Notes: generated by a model from the sequence alone, not told the origin. Shown: positions 36,936 through 45,976, numbered from the stretch's first letter. The stretch: 64,000 bases of DNA from Sneathiella sp. HT1-7 (GCF_020731145.1 NZ_JAJFZN010000005.1:186001-250000); one strand, 5' to 3'. Numbers and translations are program-made.

Positions 36936-39032
36936 ATGAGCCTGAATGCAATATTTAACTCCGGTGTAAGCGGTATGCTGGCGCATCAAACCGCTCTGAA
37001 TGTGACATCAACGAACATCGCCAATGTCCAGACTGAAGGATATGCGCGTAAAACAGTTGAATACAGCGCCATCAATATAAATGGCATTGGCTCTGGTGTG
37101 GAGATATCCGAAGTTCGGCGTATTACGGATGAGTTTATTGCGAAAGAACTGCGTCTCGCGACGGCCGGATCCGAACAATACAAAGCCATGTCGGAAATTT
37201 ATGGTCAGCTGCAGTCTCTGCTTGGTGATCCAGCGGCGAATAATTCCTTGACGGGCAAGCTCGACAGTATGAATTCCGCATTTGCCGCGCTGACGATCGA
37301 TCCGACAATGTCGGTGTCGCGAACGGCAGCGCTTGATGAAATTGCAAATTTTGGGATTGAGACGGATCGATTGCTCACAAGGGTCCAGGATCTCCGAAAA
37401 GAAGCAGATAATCATATTGCGGAAGAAGTGAATGTCGTGAACGACGCCATTCTCAGAATCTATGAATTGAATTTGGAAATTAAGTCAGCGTCGCAGAGCA
37501 ATCAGCCGGTCGGAGAATTGGAAGACCAACGGTCCCAGGCTCTTTCTGAAATTTCTGAGATCATGGACATTAAGACATATTCCATGACGGATGGTGCCAT
37601 TGCGGTGGTAACAGATGCCGGGCAGCAGCTTCTCGATTTTGAGCCGCGCCAGCTCGTCTATTCGCCGGCGGCTGATGTTACCAGCCAGACCATTTTCGAT
37701 CAGATCACGCTCAATGTTTATGATCCGACGACACAGACAATAGCGGATACCGGCCTTGCGCTGGATCCGGAATTACAGAGTGGATCGCTCCGTGGCTGGA
37801 TCGATATGCGAAATACCGAGCTGCCGAATCTTGCCGCTCAGATCGGTGCGCTTGCCTCCGGGGTCGCGGATCAGTTTAACGCCGTGCATAACGATAATAT
37901 TGCCATTCCGCCGCCTGCAACGTTGACAGGGAGCGGAACAGGTGTTCTGGCGGCGGACCCGCATGGCTTTACGGGTCAGGCAACGTTCTACAGTTTTGAT
38001 GCCGGTAATAATATTGTGGCTTCTTATACGGTTGATTTTGATAATCCCGGGACAACGACGATGGCCGATGTTTTGGCCGAAGTGAACGGCGCCCTCGGTG
38101 CCGGAACACTGAGCCTCACGGGCGGAGTTCTGACAATGTCCGCACAAGGTGGTGCAACGGGTGTTGGCATCGGACAAGAGGCCGCTAATCCTTCCGAACG
38201 TGGTGAGCGTGGATTCTCCCATTTCTTTGGAATGAATGATTTAATAACGACGAGGACAAATACGTCATATAAGACCGGATTAACGTCGGCCGATGCTCAT
38301 GGTTTTACTGGGACGACAACCTTGGAGCTGATTGGTCCGAATGGGGAAGAACCCATTTCGATGGTTCTGGATTTCGGTGCGATTGGCGGAACGATGGCGG
38401 ATGTTGTTACGGAAATCAACAGTAACATGGGGGGCTTCGTGACTGCATCAGTGGATGCAAATGGCGCCTTGGCCTTCACCTCTGCCGCCGGGCTTGAGAA
38501 TTACAGCATCAATGTTCCGTCGGATACTTCGGATCGCGGCGGGACCGGGACAAGTTTCTCAGAAATGTTCGGTGTCGGTCTTCAATATCCGGCAGATGCC
38601 GGGTTGGAATTTTCTGTCGATCCCTCAATCTCGGCCAACCTCCAGCTTCTGGCAACCGCAAAAATTGATCCATCAGGAACGCCTGCGCTCACCGCAGCGG
38701 ATAACCGAGGTGCACTTGCCTTTCAGGACCTAGCAACTCAATCCTTTTCGTTTGCGACTGTGGGCGGGTTGACAGGATCTTCTGTTTCTCTTGGTGATTA
38801 TGCTGCCCAGATACTGGCAAAATCAGGGCTGGATGCGGCGCGGGCCGAAAGCCTGCAAAGTGATCGCGCTGCGTTGAGCGGCGAATTCGAAGCCAGAATG
38901 CAGTCAGTTTCTGGCGTTAACATGGACGAGGAGCTTGCCAATCTTATCATTTACCAGAACGCATATAATGCCTCTGCGCAGATCATTACGACAGCGCGGG
39001 AAATGTATGACGTCCTGATTAATCTCGTTTAG
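36936..39032 (+). CDS. flgK: flagellar hook-associated protein 1 FlgK
   Basis: 698 residues. It starts MSLNAIFNSGVSGMLAHQTAL with STNIANVQTEGYARKTVEY and ends DEELANLIIYQNAYNASAQIITTAREMYDVLINLV (pieces), the paired terminal helices of hook-junction proteins. The long central part (about 300-600) is Gly/Thr-rich and variable, and contains two related segments (GVLAADPHGFTGQATFYSF and TSADAHGFTGTTTLELI), suggesting an internal domain duplication. FlgK forms the hook-filament junction. It precedes flgL by 10 nt and is read from a sigma-54 promoter about 200 nt upstream. Confidence 0.94.
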   Translation: MSLNAIFNSGVSGMLAHQTALNVTSTNIANVQTEGYARKTVEYSAININGIGSGVEISEVRRITDEFIAKELRLATAGSEQYKAMSEIYGQLQSLLGDPAANNSLTGKLDSMNSAFAALTIDPTMSVSRTAALDEIANFGIETDRLLTRVQDLRKEADNHIAEEVNVVNDAILRIYELNLEIKSASQSNQPVGELEDQRSQALSEISEIMDIKTYSMTDGAIAVVTDAGQQLLDFEPRQLVYSPAADVTSQTIFDQITLNVYDPTTQTIADTGLALDPELQSGSLRGWIDMRNTELPNLAAQIGALASGVADQFNAVHNDNIAIPPPATLTGSGTGVLAADPHGFTGQATFYSFDAGNNIVASYTVDFDNPGTTTMADVLAEVNGALGAGTLSLTGGVLTMSAQGGATGVGIGQEAANPSERGERGFSHFFGMNDLITTRTNTSYKTGLTSADAHGFTGTTTLELIGPNGEEPISMVLDFGAIGGTMADVVTEINSNMGGFVTASVDANGALAFTSAAGLENYSINVPSDTSDRGGTGTSFSEMFGVGLQYPADAGLEFSVDPSISANLQLLATAKIDPSGTPALTAADNRGALAFQDLATQSFSFATVGGLTGSSVSLGDYAAQILAKSGLDAARAESLQSDRAALSGEFEARMQSVSGVNMDEELANLIIYQNAYNASAQIITTAREMYDVLINLV

Positions 39033-39042
39033 GAGAAAAACG

Positions 39043-40002
39043 ATGACACGCGTTTCAACATTTCAGCAAAGCCAGACGCTAATCAAAGAAATGATGGGGA
39101 GCCAGTATAAGCTTTCAGATGCTCAACGGCAGGTGTCCACGGGACATGTCGCGGAATACTACAAGGACATCCATATGGATGTAACAAATCTTGCTGGATC
39201 AAAGTCATTGCTATCCCGCCTCGAACAATATGAGGCGAACAACGGCAAAGTTATGAGTCGTCTCGCGCAGTATGATCAGGCATTGGCCGGTATGGAAAGC
39301 GCGGGCGGAGATGTTCTGTCTGCTGTTATGTCGACGATTAACACGGCATCACCGCAAGGTCTCTCCGGGACTGTCGAAGGGGCATTTGAAACGGTCCTGA
39401 ATTTCCTGAATAGTCAGAACACTGAAGGATATCTCTTTGGCGGAACCAATAATGATGTGCCGCCGGTGAATATTTCAACGATTAATGACTTGATGGCAGC
39501 GGCGGAACCTCCGACAGATATTTTCCAGAATAATGACCTCAAGGCGACAGTGCGGATAGATGAAAACCGGACCCTTGAAGTCGGTGTACTGGCAGATGAT
39601 ATCGGGTTGGAGATTATGACCTCCTTGCAACGACTGGCACTTTGGGCGAATGGCGTTGTGCCGACTACTGCACCGGTGCCAACCGGCCCTTCCAATAGCT
39701 TTGGTTCTCCCTTTTCGCAGGAGGATCAGGATTTTCTGGTCGGTGAAATTGCTAGCCTTGAGACAATGCTGGATGATCTCGCGGGGTTTCGCGGTGATAA
39801 TGGCCTTAATCAAAAAACGATGGACGAGACAATGGAGGCCCTCAATTTACAGATTGACCAGACGAAAGTGTTCGTCAGTAATATTGAAGATGTCGACGCC
39901 GCCGAGGCGATTGCTAATCTTACACAGCGGGAACTTGCGCTAGAGATGTCCTACAATGTGTTGAGCACAATCAACCGTATGAGTTTGCTGAACTTCCTGT
40001 AA
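39043..40002 (+). CDS. flgL: flagellar hook-associated protein 3 FlgL
   Basis: 319 residues with flagellin-like ends: N-terminal MTRVSTFQQSQTLIKEMMGS with a long helix, and C-terminal DAAEAIANLTQRELALEMSYNVLSTINRMSLLNFL (pieces). The centre has NTEGYLFGGTNNDVPPV, the FlgL/flagellin pattern just after the N-terminal helices. FlgL joins FlgK to the filament. It is second in the flgKL operon. No flagellin gene is present in the window. Confidence 0.92.
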   Translation: MTRVSTFQQSQTLIKEMMGSQYKLSDAQRQVSTGHVAEYYKDIHMDVTNLAGSKSLLSRLEQYEANNGKVMSRLAQYDQALAGMESAGGDVLSAVMSTINTASPQGLSGTVEGAFETVLNFLNSQNTEGYLFGGTNNDVPPVNISTINDLMAAAEPPTDIFQNNDLKATVRIDENRTLEVGVLADDIGLEIMTSLQRLALWANGVVPTTAPVPTGPSNSFGSPFSQEDQDFLVGEIASLETMLDDLAGFRGDNGLNQKTMDETMEALNLQIDQTKVFVSNIEDVDAAEAIANLTQRELALEMSYNVLSTINRMSLLNFL

Positions 40003-40062
40003 ATGGCAGTTTTACAGCGCGACAGGCTTGCATATTAGTTGGCGCGCTCTATATTGCCCGCC

Positions 40063-41208
40063 ATGAATTCACTAGGGTTTGATACAGCACCGGAAGATAC
40101 CCGCATCGTTGTCGCCATGTCAGGCGGAGTCGATAGTTCGGTTACGGCTGCGCTCCTTAAAGATCAGGGCTATGACGTGGTCGGAATCACGTTGCAGCTT
40201 TATGATCATGGCGCGGCAGTTCAGAAAAAAGGCGCCTGCTGCGCGGGTCAGGACATCCATGATGCGCGGCGTGTGGCGGAGGCCGTTGGCATTCCCCACT
40301 ATGTCCTTGATTATGAAAGCCGGTTTCAGGATAGCGTAATGGATGAATTCGCCGACAGCTATTTACGCGGCGAAACCCCGGTACCTTGCGTGAGATGTAA
40401 TCAGACCGTGAAATTCCGGGATCTTTTGGAAACATCGAAAGATTTGGGGGCTGTTGCATTGGCGACCGGTCATTACCTTCGCCGCGACGACAGTGGCGGC
40501 AAGGCTCATCTCTTTCGTGGGCGCAATGCCATCAAGGACCAGAGCTACTTCCTGTTTGCAACGACGCAGGAGCAGGCAGACTATCTTCGTTTTCCTCTCG
40601 GTAATTTGACGAAAGAAGAAACGCGCGCGCTTGCCGATAAATACAATCTGGCAGTCGCGGCAAAGCCTGAAAGTCAGGATATTTGCTTCGTTCCGAACGG
40701 CAACTACGCAAAAGTTATTGAACGCATGCGGCCGGGTTCAGCTGTGCCGGGGGATATTGTCGATCTGGACGGCAATATTCTGGGCCAGCACACGGGAATC
40801 ATCAATTACACAATTGGTCAGCGTCGTGGTCTCGGCATTGCGACCGGAAACCCGCTTTATGTCGTTCGGATTGATCCAAACCGAAACCGGGTCATCGTGG
40901 GACCAACAGAGGCGCTTCTTGTCTCTAAACTCACCTTGCGGGAAATGAACTGGATCGGTGATGTTCCACTCAGCGAACACGGTACGGAGGTGATGGTCAA
41001 GGTCCGGTCGACACAGGAACCGATGACGGCGACCGTTTTTGGCGCTCCGGGCGGCTGGGCAGAGGTTCATCTCGCAAAAGCGGAACCGGGTGTTTCCGCT
41101 GGACAGGCTTGCGTCATGTATGACAGCGACCGGCTTCTTGGCGGGGGCTGGATTGCCGGAACGGAGGCGCCTGTTAAAATCGCTGACAATCAGCGTCGGT
41201 TGGCCTGA
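40063..41208 (+). CDS. mnmA: tRNA 2-thiouridylase MnmA (TrmU)
   Basis: About 381 residues. The PP-loop is in [17 protein letters not shown] (near residue 16). The first catalytic Cys lies in [15 protein letters not shown] and the second in [15 protein letters not shown]. The C-terminal half has the PUA-like and beta-barrel region with [13 protein letters not shown]. It uses ATP to thiolate U34 of tRNAs for Lys, Glu and Gln. I chose ATG at 40063; a TTG eight codons upstream is unlikely. A CAT-anticodon tRNA gene lies 105 nt downstream on the same strand. Confidence 0.95.
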   Translation: MNSLGFDTAPEDTRIVVAMSGGVDSSVTAALLKDQGYDVVGITLQLYDHGAAVQKKGACCAGQDIHDARRVAEAVGIPHYVLDYESRFQDSVMDEFADSYLRGETPVPCVRCNQTVKFRDLLETSKDLGAVALATGHYLRRDDSGGKAHLFRGRNAIKDQSYFLFATTQEQADYLRFPLGNLTKEETRALADKYNLAVAAKPESQDICFVPNGNYAKVIERMRPGSAVPGDIVDLDGNILGQHTGIINYTIGQRRGLGIATGNPLYVVRIDPNRNRVIVGPTEALLVSKLTLREMNWIGDVPLSEHGTEVMVKVRSTQEPMTATVFGAPGGWAEVHLAKAEPGVSAGQACVMYDSDRLLGGGWIAGTEAPVKIADNQRRLA

Positions 41209-41312
41209 TTATTGTTATTTCCTTGCTTGACAGAACATTGTAAAAACCCTAAAAACCGGGCTTCAAAGCGCCAGCCGCTCGTATGTTTACGCGGATTGGC
41301 TGCCTTCTCTGT

Positions 41313-41389
41313 GGCTCCTTAGCTCAGTTGGTTAGAGCGGTGGAATCATAATCCATGTGTCCCCAGTTCGAGTCTGGGAGGAGCCACCA
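41313..41389 (+). tRNA. tRNA with CAT anticodon (elongator Met or Ile2)
   Basis: 77 nt fold into a full cloverleaf: acceptor GGCTCCT/AGGAGCC, D arm GCTC/GAGC, anticodon stem GTGGA/TCCAT with loop ATCATAA, T arm CCCAG/CTGGG with TTCGAGT, discriminator A and an encoded CCA. The anticodon CAT is at 41347-41349. It lacks initiator features (the acceptor starts with a paired G-C). The acceptor stem resembles that of Ile2 (read as k2C after TilS), so either Ile2 or elongator Met is possible. Confidence 0.93.
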
Positions 41390-41393
41390 ATAT

Positions 41394-41431
41394 AAAGCCG
41401 GAGTTGAGACTGTGTCTCCTCCGGCTTTTTT
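41394..41431 (+). terminator. intrinsic terminator after the tRNA gene
   Basis: AAAGCCGGAG pairs with CTCCGGCTTT, with an inner GAGAC/GTCTC extension, followed by a run of T. It starts 5 nt after the tRNA CCA. Confidence 0.92.
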
Positions 41432-41560
41432 ATACATCGTCGTACCCCTTGGCCGTCCCGCAGCATTATATCGTTGAATGTCCGATGGCGCTTTGCTACG
41501 TTTATCGTCCGAAACATGCCGTAAATGCATGGATAATAATAACAATAAGGTATCTTTCTC

Positions 41561-42730
41561 ATGACCATAAAAGGGAAAGCCTATATCGTTGGAGCATATG
41601 AGCATCCGACGCGAAAGGCTGTCGGTAAATCACTCGCACAACTCCACGCGGAAGTTGCCAAAGGGGCGCTTGAAGATGCAGGCCTGACCAAGGACGATGT
41701 CGATGGCTATTTCTGTGCTGGTGATGCGCCGGGATTAGGCGGTCTTTCCATGATCGATTATATGGGGCTGAAATTGCGCCATATCGACACCACGGAAACC
41801 GGCGGATCGTCCTATGTGATCCATGTAGCTCATGCGGCGCAAGCGATTGCAGAAGGCAAATGCAAGGTGGCCTTGATCACGCTCGCAGGTAAGCCTCGCT
41901 CTTCCGGTGAGGCAACAGGCACCAAGCCACGCAATTACGGCATAGACTCCCCTGATGTTGCCTTCGAACTCCCGTTTGCGCCGACAATTGTCAATAACTA
42001 TGCAATGTGCGCCCGGCGTCATATGCATGAGTTTGGGACGACGAGCGAGCAATTGGCCTGGATCAAGGTTGCCGCCTCTCATCATGCGCAGCACAACCCC
42101 AATGCCATGTTACAAAAGGTAGTCACGGTCGATGAGGTTGTGAATTCGCCGATGATTGCCGACCCGCTCCATCGTCTCGATTGCTGCGTGATCAGTGATG
42201 GGGGCGGAGCATTGGTTGTGGTGGCGCCCGAAGTTGCGGCGGAACTCAATCGTCCGAAGGTACGGATCATGGGCGCGGGCGAAGCTCCCAAGCATCAGAT
42301 GGGCGGACATGTTGATCTAACCTATTCGGCAGGCGCGTTTTCAGGGCCTGCGGCATTTGCTGAAGCGGGTGTAAAACCGTCTGATATCAAATATGCGTCA
42401 ATCTATGACAGCTTTACTATTACCGTTCTTATCCAGCTTGAAGATCTCGGGTTTTGCGCCAAAGGGGACGGTGGCAAATTTGTCGCTGATGGCAATCTCA
42501 TCTCCGGCGTCGGAAAATTACCCTTCAATACAGATGGCGGCGGGCTCTGCAATAACCATCCGGGCAACCGCGGCGGCATGACGAAAGTAATTGAGGCCGT
42601 GCGTCAGCTAAGAGGGGAAGCACATCCGGCTGTTCAGGTTGCGAACTGCGATCTTGCCGTTGCCCATGGAACGGGTGGGTCGCTTGGAACGAGACACGCT
42701 GCAGGTACATTAATCTTGGAAAGGGTATAA
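41561..42730 (+). CDS. thiolase-fold acetyl-CoA acetyltransferase/lipid-transfer type protein, nucleophile Cys motif not seen
   Basis: 389 residues of the SCP-x/lipid-transfer thiolase branch, with YGAxxSG-like and C-terminal motifs (GLCNNHPGNRGGMTKVIEA, VAHGTGGSLGTRHAAG). Where thiolases have the nucleophile Cys in NCASG, this protein reads TTETGGSSYVIHVAHAAQAI, with no Cys. Loss of that Cys is known in Ltp2-type aldolases, which split beta-hydroxyacyl-CoAs (retro-aldol) and need a DUF35 partner. The next gene, 2 nt away, is a DUF35 protein. So a retro-aldolase or non-thiolytic role is likely; the substrate is unknown. It starts a three-gene unit with DUF35 and SDR genes. Confidence 0.82.
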   Translation: MTIKGKAYIVGAYEHPTRKAVGKSLAQLHAEVAKGALEDAGLTKDDVDGYFCAGDAPGLGGLSMIDYMGLKLRHIDTTETGGSSYVIHVAHAAQAIAEGKCKVALITLAGKPRSSGEATGTKPRNYGIDSPDVAFELPFAPTIVNNYAMCARRHMHEFGTTSEQLAWIKVAASHHAQHNPNAMLQKVVTVDEVVNSPMIADPLHRLDCCVISDGGGALVVVAPEVAAELNRPKVRIMGAGEAPKHQMGGHVDLTYSAGAFSGPAAFAEAGVKPSDIKYASIYDSFTITVLIQLEDLGFCAKGDGGKFVADGNLISGVGKLPFNTDGGGLCNNHPGNRGGMTKVIEAVRQLRGEAHPAVQVANCDLAVAHGTGGSLGTRHAAGTLILERV

Positions 42731-42732
42731 CA

Positions 42733-43134
42733 ATGACAGAACAAAGAACCATACCCGCCCCGCATATCGAAGAAGAAACCCGCCCCTTTTGGGATGGCAT
42801 TCGTGATGGCAAACTGTTGGTGAAATATTGCCGCTCCTGTGAGGCCCCTCATTATTATCCCCGGTCTATTTGCCCGCATTGCGGCAGTGATGATACTTAC
42901 TTCAAGGAAAGCGATGGTCGGGCGCATATCTATTCTTTTAGCGTGTTTCGCGCGGCACCGATTCCTTATGCAATTGCCTATGTCACACTCGCGGGCACTG
43001 ATATTCGTATGATGACGAATATCGTCAATTGCGATTTTGATGCGTTGGAAATTGATCAGGAAGTAAAGGTATGTTTTGCCGAAACTGAAGGTGACGGGCC
43101 TCCCGTACCCATGTTTGAGCCTGCCGGAAATTAA
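42733..43134 (+). CDS. DUF35 zinc-ribbon/OB-fold protein
   Basis: 133 residues. A rubredoxin-like zinc ribbon (CRSCEAPHYYPRSICPHCGSDD, residues about 34-55, four Cys) is followed by an OB-fold (HIYSFSVFRAAP, IAYVTLAG, VKVCFAETEG). DUF35 proteins form tight complexes with thiolase-like partners, as in Ltp2-ChsH2 or BbsA-BbsB, and may bind acyl-CoA. Its start is 2 nt after the thiolase-like gene, so the two likely form one enzyme. Confidence 0.9.
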   Translation: MTEQRTIPAPHIEEETRPFWDGIRDGKLLVKYCRSCEAPHYYPRSICPHCGSDDTYFKESDGRAHIYSFSVFRAAPIPYAIAYVTLAGTDIRMMTNIVNCDFDALEIDQEVKVCFAETEGDGPPVPMFEPAGN

Positions 43135-43163
43135 AACCAAAAAAATAATAAAAGAGGTAAACT

Positions 43164-43937
43164 ATGTATAATCCGATGTCGCTAGAGGGCCGTAATATTA
43201 TTGTCACCGGCGCGGGGCAAGGAGTGGGCGCCGCTGCGGCGGAGATGATCGTCAATCTTGGCGGCCGCGCTATTCTCGTCGACCTACAGGAAGACAAGCT
43301 TCAGGCCGTTGCGGACAAGCTTGGGTCCGATAATGCTGAAATGTATGTGGGTAGTGTTGCCGATCCAGGCTTCGTCCAGGACATGGTCACAAAGTCAGTT
43401 GCCTCCTGCGGCGGAGTTCACGGACTGATTAATAATGCCGGTATCGTCCGCGCGGCAATGATTAATAAAATGCCGGTGGAGACATGGCAGCAGGTGATTG
43501 ATGTCAATCTCAGCGGCGTGTTCTATTGCCTTCAGGCAGTCGGCCGACATATGATTGAACGAGTGAAGGATGGGGATAAAAACCCGGGTGCGATCGTTAA
43601 TATTTCATCTGTTGCGGGTCGCCGGGGAACGGTTGGCCAGATCAACTATGGAGCCGCGAAATCCGGTGTCCTTGGTATCACCATGAGTGCGGCGAAGGAA
43701 TGGGGACGCTATGGCATTCGTGTGAATAGTGCCTGCTTTGGTGTTGTCGAGACAGAAATGACGGAAACAATCCGGTCAGACAAGTTCCGCGATACTTATA
43801 TGGCGCAAGTTGTGCTGGAGAGGTTTGCCTCGCCGGAGGAAGTCGCCAAAGGCGTTTGTTTCCTGCTTACCGATGCGTCGAGCTATGTCACGGGCCAGCA
43901 TTTGTCCATCGATGGCGGATTGCATATCGGCTTTTAA
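43164..43937 (+). CDS. short-chain dehydrogenase/reductase
   Basis: 257 residues, a classical SDR: cofactor loop TGAGQGVGAAAAEM near residue 13, NNAG near residue 90, and the catalytic Ser-Tyr-Lys in NISSVAGRRGTVGQINYGAAKSG. The acidic residue VDLQ after the second strand suggests NAD(H) preference. It resembles FabG-like 3-hydroxyacyl-CoA or 3-oxoacyl reductases. It follows the DUF35 gene by 29 nt, so it may oxidise or reduce a hydroxyacyl-CoA or the aldehyde or ketone released by the thiolase-like partner. The substrate is inferred only loosely. Confidence 0.9.
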   Translation: MYNPMSLEGRNIIVTGAGQGVGAAAAEMIVNLGGRAILVDLQEDKLQAVADKLGSDNAEMYVGSVADPGFVQDMVTKSVASCGGVHGLINNAGIVRAAMINKMPVETWQQVIDVNLSGVFYCLQAVGRHMIERVKDGDKNPGAIVNISSVAGRRGTVGQINYGAAKSGVLGITMSAAKEWGRYGIRVNSACFGVVETEMTETIRSDKFRDTYMAQVVLERFASPEEVAKGVCFLLTDASSYVTGQHLSIDGGLHIGF

Positions 43938-43945
43938 TTTATAGA

Positions 43946-43980
43946 GGAGGAACGCGTCGATCTAAATGTCACGTTCCTCC
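43946..43980 (+). terminator. possible terminator after the SDR gene
   Basis: GGAGGAACG (43946-43954) pairs with CGTTCCTCC (43972-43980), a 9-bp stem with a 17-nt loop, then CTTCGTCTT rather than a clean T run. It lies between two convergent genes. Confidence 0.45.
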
Positions 43981-44012
43981 CTTCGTCTTAAAGGGCGTAA
44001 GATATCTGATTT

Positions 44013-44327
44013 TTAGGCAGATTTTAGGATATGAATGGTCCGGCTTTCCAACATATCCTTAGTTTTTGCACCATAAGCTTTCATATGATCCGAGGCGGCA
44101 TGGGCCATTAACGCATCCATGCTTTCCCATTTTTCGATAACCGCGAAGCTGTTCTCCCCAAGTTCCGCCTGAAAACCGCCGACACCGTCCATATCAATAA
44201 CGGCATTGTACTCAATGCAGCCTTTTTCCGCATGAACAGCAGGGACATTGGCTTTGAAGGCTGTAAGAACCTCGTCTCGTTTGCCGGGTTTGGTGGTGAT
44301 CATGGCGACAACATTTACTGGTTGCAT
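44013..44327 (-). CDS. antibiotic biosynthesis monooxygenase (ABM) domain protein
   Basis: 104 residues forming one ferredoxin-like ABM domain: NVVAMITTKPGKRDEVLTAF at the start, CIEYNAVIDMDG, NSFAVIEKWESMDALMAHAASDHMKAYG (pieces). Such small dimeric proteins act as cofactor-free quinol monooxygenases or binding proteins (YgiN-like). It is a single gene, convergent with the SDR gene. Confidence 0.85.
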   Translation of the reverse strand: MQPVNVVAMITTKPGKRDEVLTAFKANVPAVHAEKGCIEYNAVIDMDGVGGFQAELGENSFAVIEKWESMDALMAHAASDHMKAYGAKTKDMLESRTIHILKSA

Positions 44328-44444
44328 GTTTTTTCCTTTTTATGGTTGTTGCTTTCCGTCAAATTGTAGCCCAATGCTTTAGTTAAAGGCCATGATAAAT
44401 CACATGGTAGATATATTAAGTTCTCTTGAGGGAAACAGGCCGAA

Positions 44445-44780
44445 ATGAAAAAAGGTAATATGATTGTTGTAGGCTTAGCAATCGCCGTTACGTTGCTGCC
44501 GATTACGGTATGGGCAGAAGACTGGCGTGAAACCGGCTGTGCCGGAGTTGTGGAGGCTGAGCTTGAAAAGCTGGACATAGATGCACTAGGCGCGGCGCGT
44601 GTTACCTATGTTGTTTCCAGTCGGGGATCGGTTGCTTCAGAAGGTTATGAAGAGCTGAATGGATGGGTTAGCTTTGAAAAATGTAAAGGAAACCTGACCG
44701 TGCAGCTGTCTGAAAATTGTACGGTAACGATGATGTATACCAGCGGCCAGTGCCGCATCCCCGGAGTGGAACATTACTAA
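44445..44780 (+). CDS. secreted hypothetical protein
   Basis: 111 residues with a clear signal peptide (basic MKKGN, hydrophobic core IVVGLAIAVTLLPITVW, likely cleavage after VWA, before EDWRE). The mature part is about 85 residues and has four Cys (in TGCAGV, EKCKGN, ENCTV, GQCRI), which could form two disulfides in the periplasm. I do not recognise a family. Its last bases overlap the end of the convergent secreted protein gene by 4 nt. Confidence 0.6.
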   Translation: MKKGNMIVVGLAIAVTLLPITVWAEDWRETGCAGVVEAELEKLDIDALGAARVTYVVSSRGSVASEGYEELNGWVSFEKCKGNLTVQLSENCTVTMMYTSGQCRIPGVEHY

Positions 44781-45310
44781 TCAATAGGCAGTGTATGGCA
44801 CGCGTCTTCGGTCAATTGCCGCATTTCAACCTGATGGGTGAATTCGTCGCCATCGCTTACGGTCACGGATTCAAATCCTAGCAAGGTTAGCAGGTCCAGA
44901 AAGGTCAGGTTTTCCGGCGCGCCGCTTTCTTCAAAGATCGGCGTTGTCCGGGCGCTATTGGTAAGATCAGCAAGCAATGCTCGGACCCGGTATATAGTTT
45001 CCAGATGGCCGTCCGTCTTGGCGACAATGATCAATTTTCTGGATTCGCCGCCCTTCACAAAGACTGAGTACGCCGAATCATAGGGCTTGTTGGACATTCC
45101 TTCCTTAATTCCGATAACGAATCCGACGCGTCGGCGTTTATCCATATCGGAAAGCGGTGGAACGCGGGCACAATAAGTTTCGATCTCCGCCGGGGCGGGA
45201 TAGTAATACCCAATGTAGCGATCTTCTCCCGCCGAGGCTGCCGCCGAAGACAGGCCCGTAATGCACGCCAAACCAATAAGAACGATCCATCTAATTTCGC
45301 GACGCTGCAT
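44777..45310 (-). CDS. secreted hypothetical protein
   Basis: About 177 residues. ATG at 45310 has AAGGGGG upstream and starts a signal peptide (basic QRREIR, core WIVLIGLACITGLSSAAASA, in pieces). The mature domain (YIGYYYPAPAEIETYCARV, then RRVGFVIGIKEGM) looks like a mixed alpha/beta fold with two Cys. The family is not identified. It does not share an obvious pathway with its neighbours. An in-frame start 12 codons upstream is less likely because it would bury the signal peptide. Confidence 0.6.
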   Translation of the reverse strand: MQRREIRWIVLIGLACITGLSSAAASAGEDRYIGYYYPAPAEIETYCARVPPLSDMDKRRRVGFVIGIKEGMSNKPYDSAYSVFVKGGESRKLIIVAKTDGHLETIYRVRALLADLTNSARTTPIFEESGAPENLTFLDLLTLLGFESVTVSDGDEFTHQVEMRQLTEDACHTLPID

Positions 45311-45403
45311 CAAAACCCCCTTAGGTACAACATGTCCAAGGCGCACAGATTATTTTTAAACTGCCCCTGCAAACAACCTTAAAAGGATCTTCCCGGTAGG
45401 ATT

Positions 45404-45892
45404 TTATGCTGCACTATGGGCTTCGTTCCATTCATGCAACATTTTATTCGCATGTGCAGCGGCTGTTTCAGGATCAGGGGTTTTTTCCGGAACCTTGGCC
45501 GTTAGCTCGATCACATAGCCATTGGGGTCGCGAAAATAGATTGAATGGATTGATTTATGATCTGAAATGCCACGGGTTTCAATACCCATTTCCTTGCCTT
45601 TGGCGAACATTTTGTGAAGGCTGTCCATATCAACTTCAAGCGCGATATGCAGGTCATAGTCATGTTGGTCCTTGAACTCGAACGCCTGATCGGGGGCTTC
45701 AAAGAAGGCAAGGAAGGAACCATCATCCATCCGGTAGAACGTATGAAGGACCTCGGTTTTTCGACCCGTCATGGATTCGCTGATGGAAAGGGCATCGGCC
45801 AGTGGAAGCCCAAGGAAGTCCTCATAAAACTTACGCGTTTCTTCAGAATTTCGGCATCTGTAAGCGTTGTGGTGAAGACCTTTGATCATCAT
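45404..45892 (-). CDS. VOC-family (glyoxalase/dioxygenase-like) protein
   Basis: 162 residues of the vicinal-oxygen-chelate fold. The N-terminal module starts IKGLHHNAYRCRNSEETRKFYEDFLGLPLA (pieces) with a metal-ligand His in LHHNAYRC. The second module has DYDLHIALEVD and ends with YFRDPNGYVIELTAKV, which carries the usual Glu ligand. Candidates are a glyoxalase, an extradiol-type dioxygenase or an isomerase. It lies downstream of the MFS transporter and benzoate-CoA ligase genes on the same strand (85-nt gap), so a link to aromatic catabolism is possible but not shown. Confidence 0.82.
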   Translation of the reverse strand: MMIKGLHHNAYRCRNSEETRKFYEDFLGLPLADALSISESMTGRKTEVLHTFYRMDDGSFLAFFEAPDQAFEFKDQHDYDLHIALEVDMDSLHKMFAKGKEMGIETRGISDHKSIHSIYFRDPNGYVIELTAKVPEKTPDPETAAAHANKMLHEWNEAHSAA

Positions 45893-45976
45893 ATTCCCCT
45901 ATTCTCTCTCGCGCCAATTCATATCCAAGTATTTGGCTTAAAGTGCGATAAATCAACCCCGTATATAGCAGTTACA

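Noticed and set aside
36730-36939. A 69-codon frame ending with ATGA overlap on flgK
   Set aside because: Its ATG lies upstream of the predicted sigma-54 start (about 36734), it has no ribosome site and no recognisable protein pattern, so it is probably leader RNA.
39997-40017. CTGTAAA/TTTACAG hairpin over the flgL stop
   Set aside because: Only seven weak base pairs and no T run follow; it may be chance.
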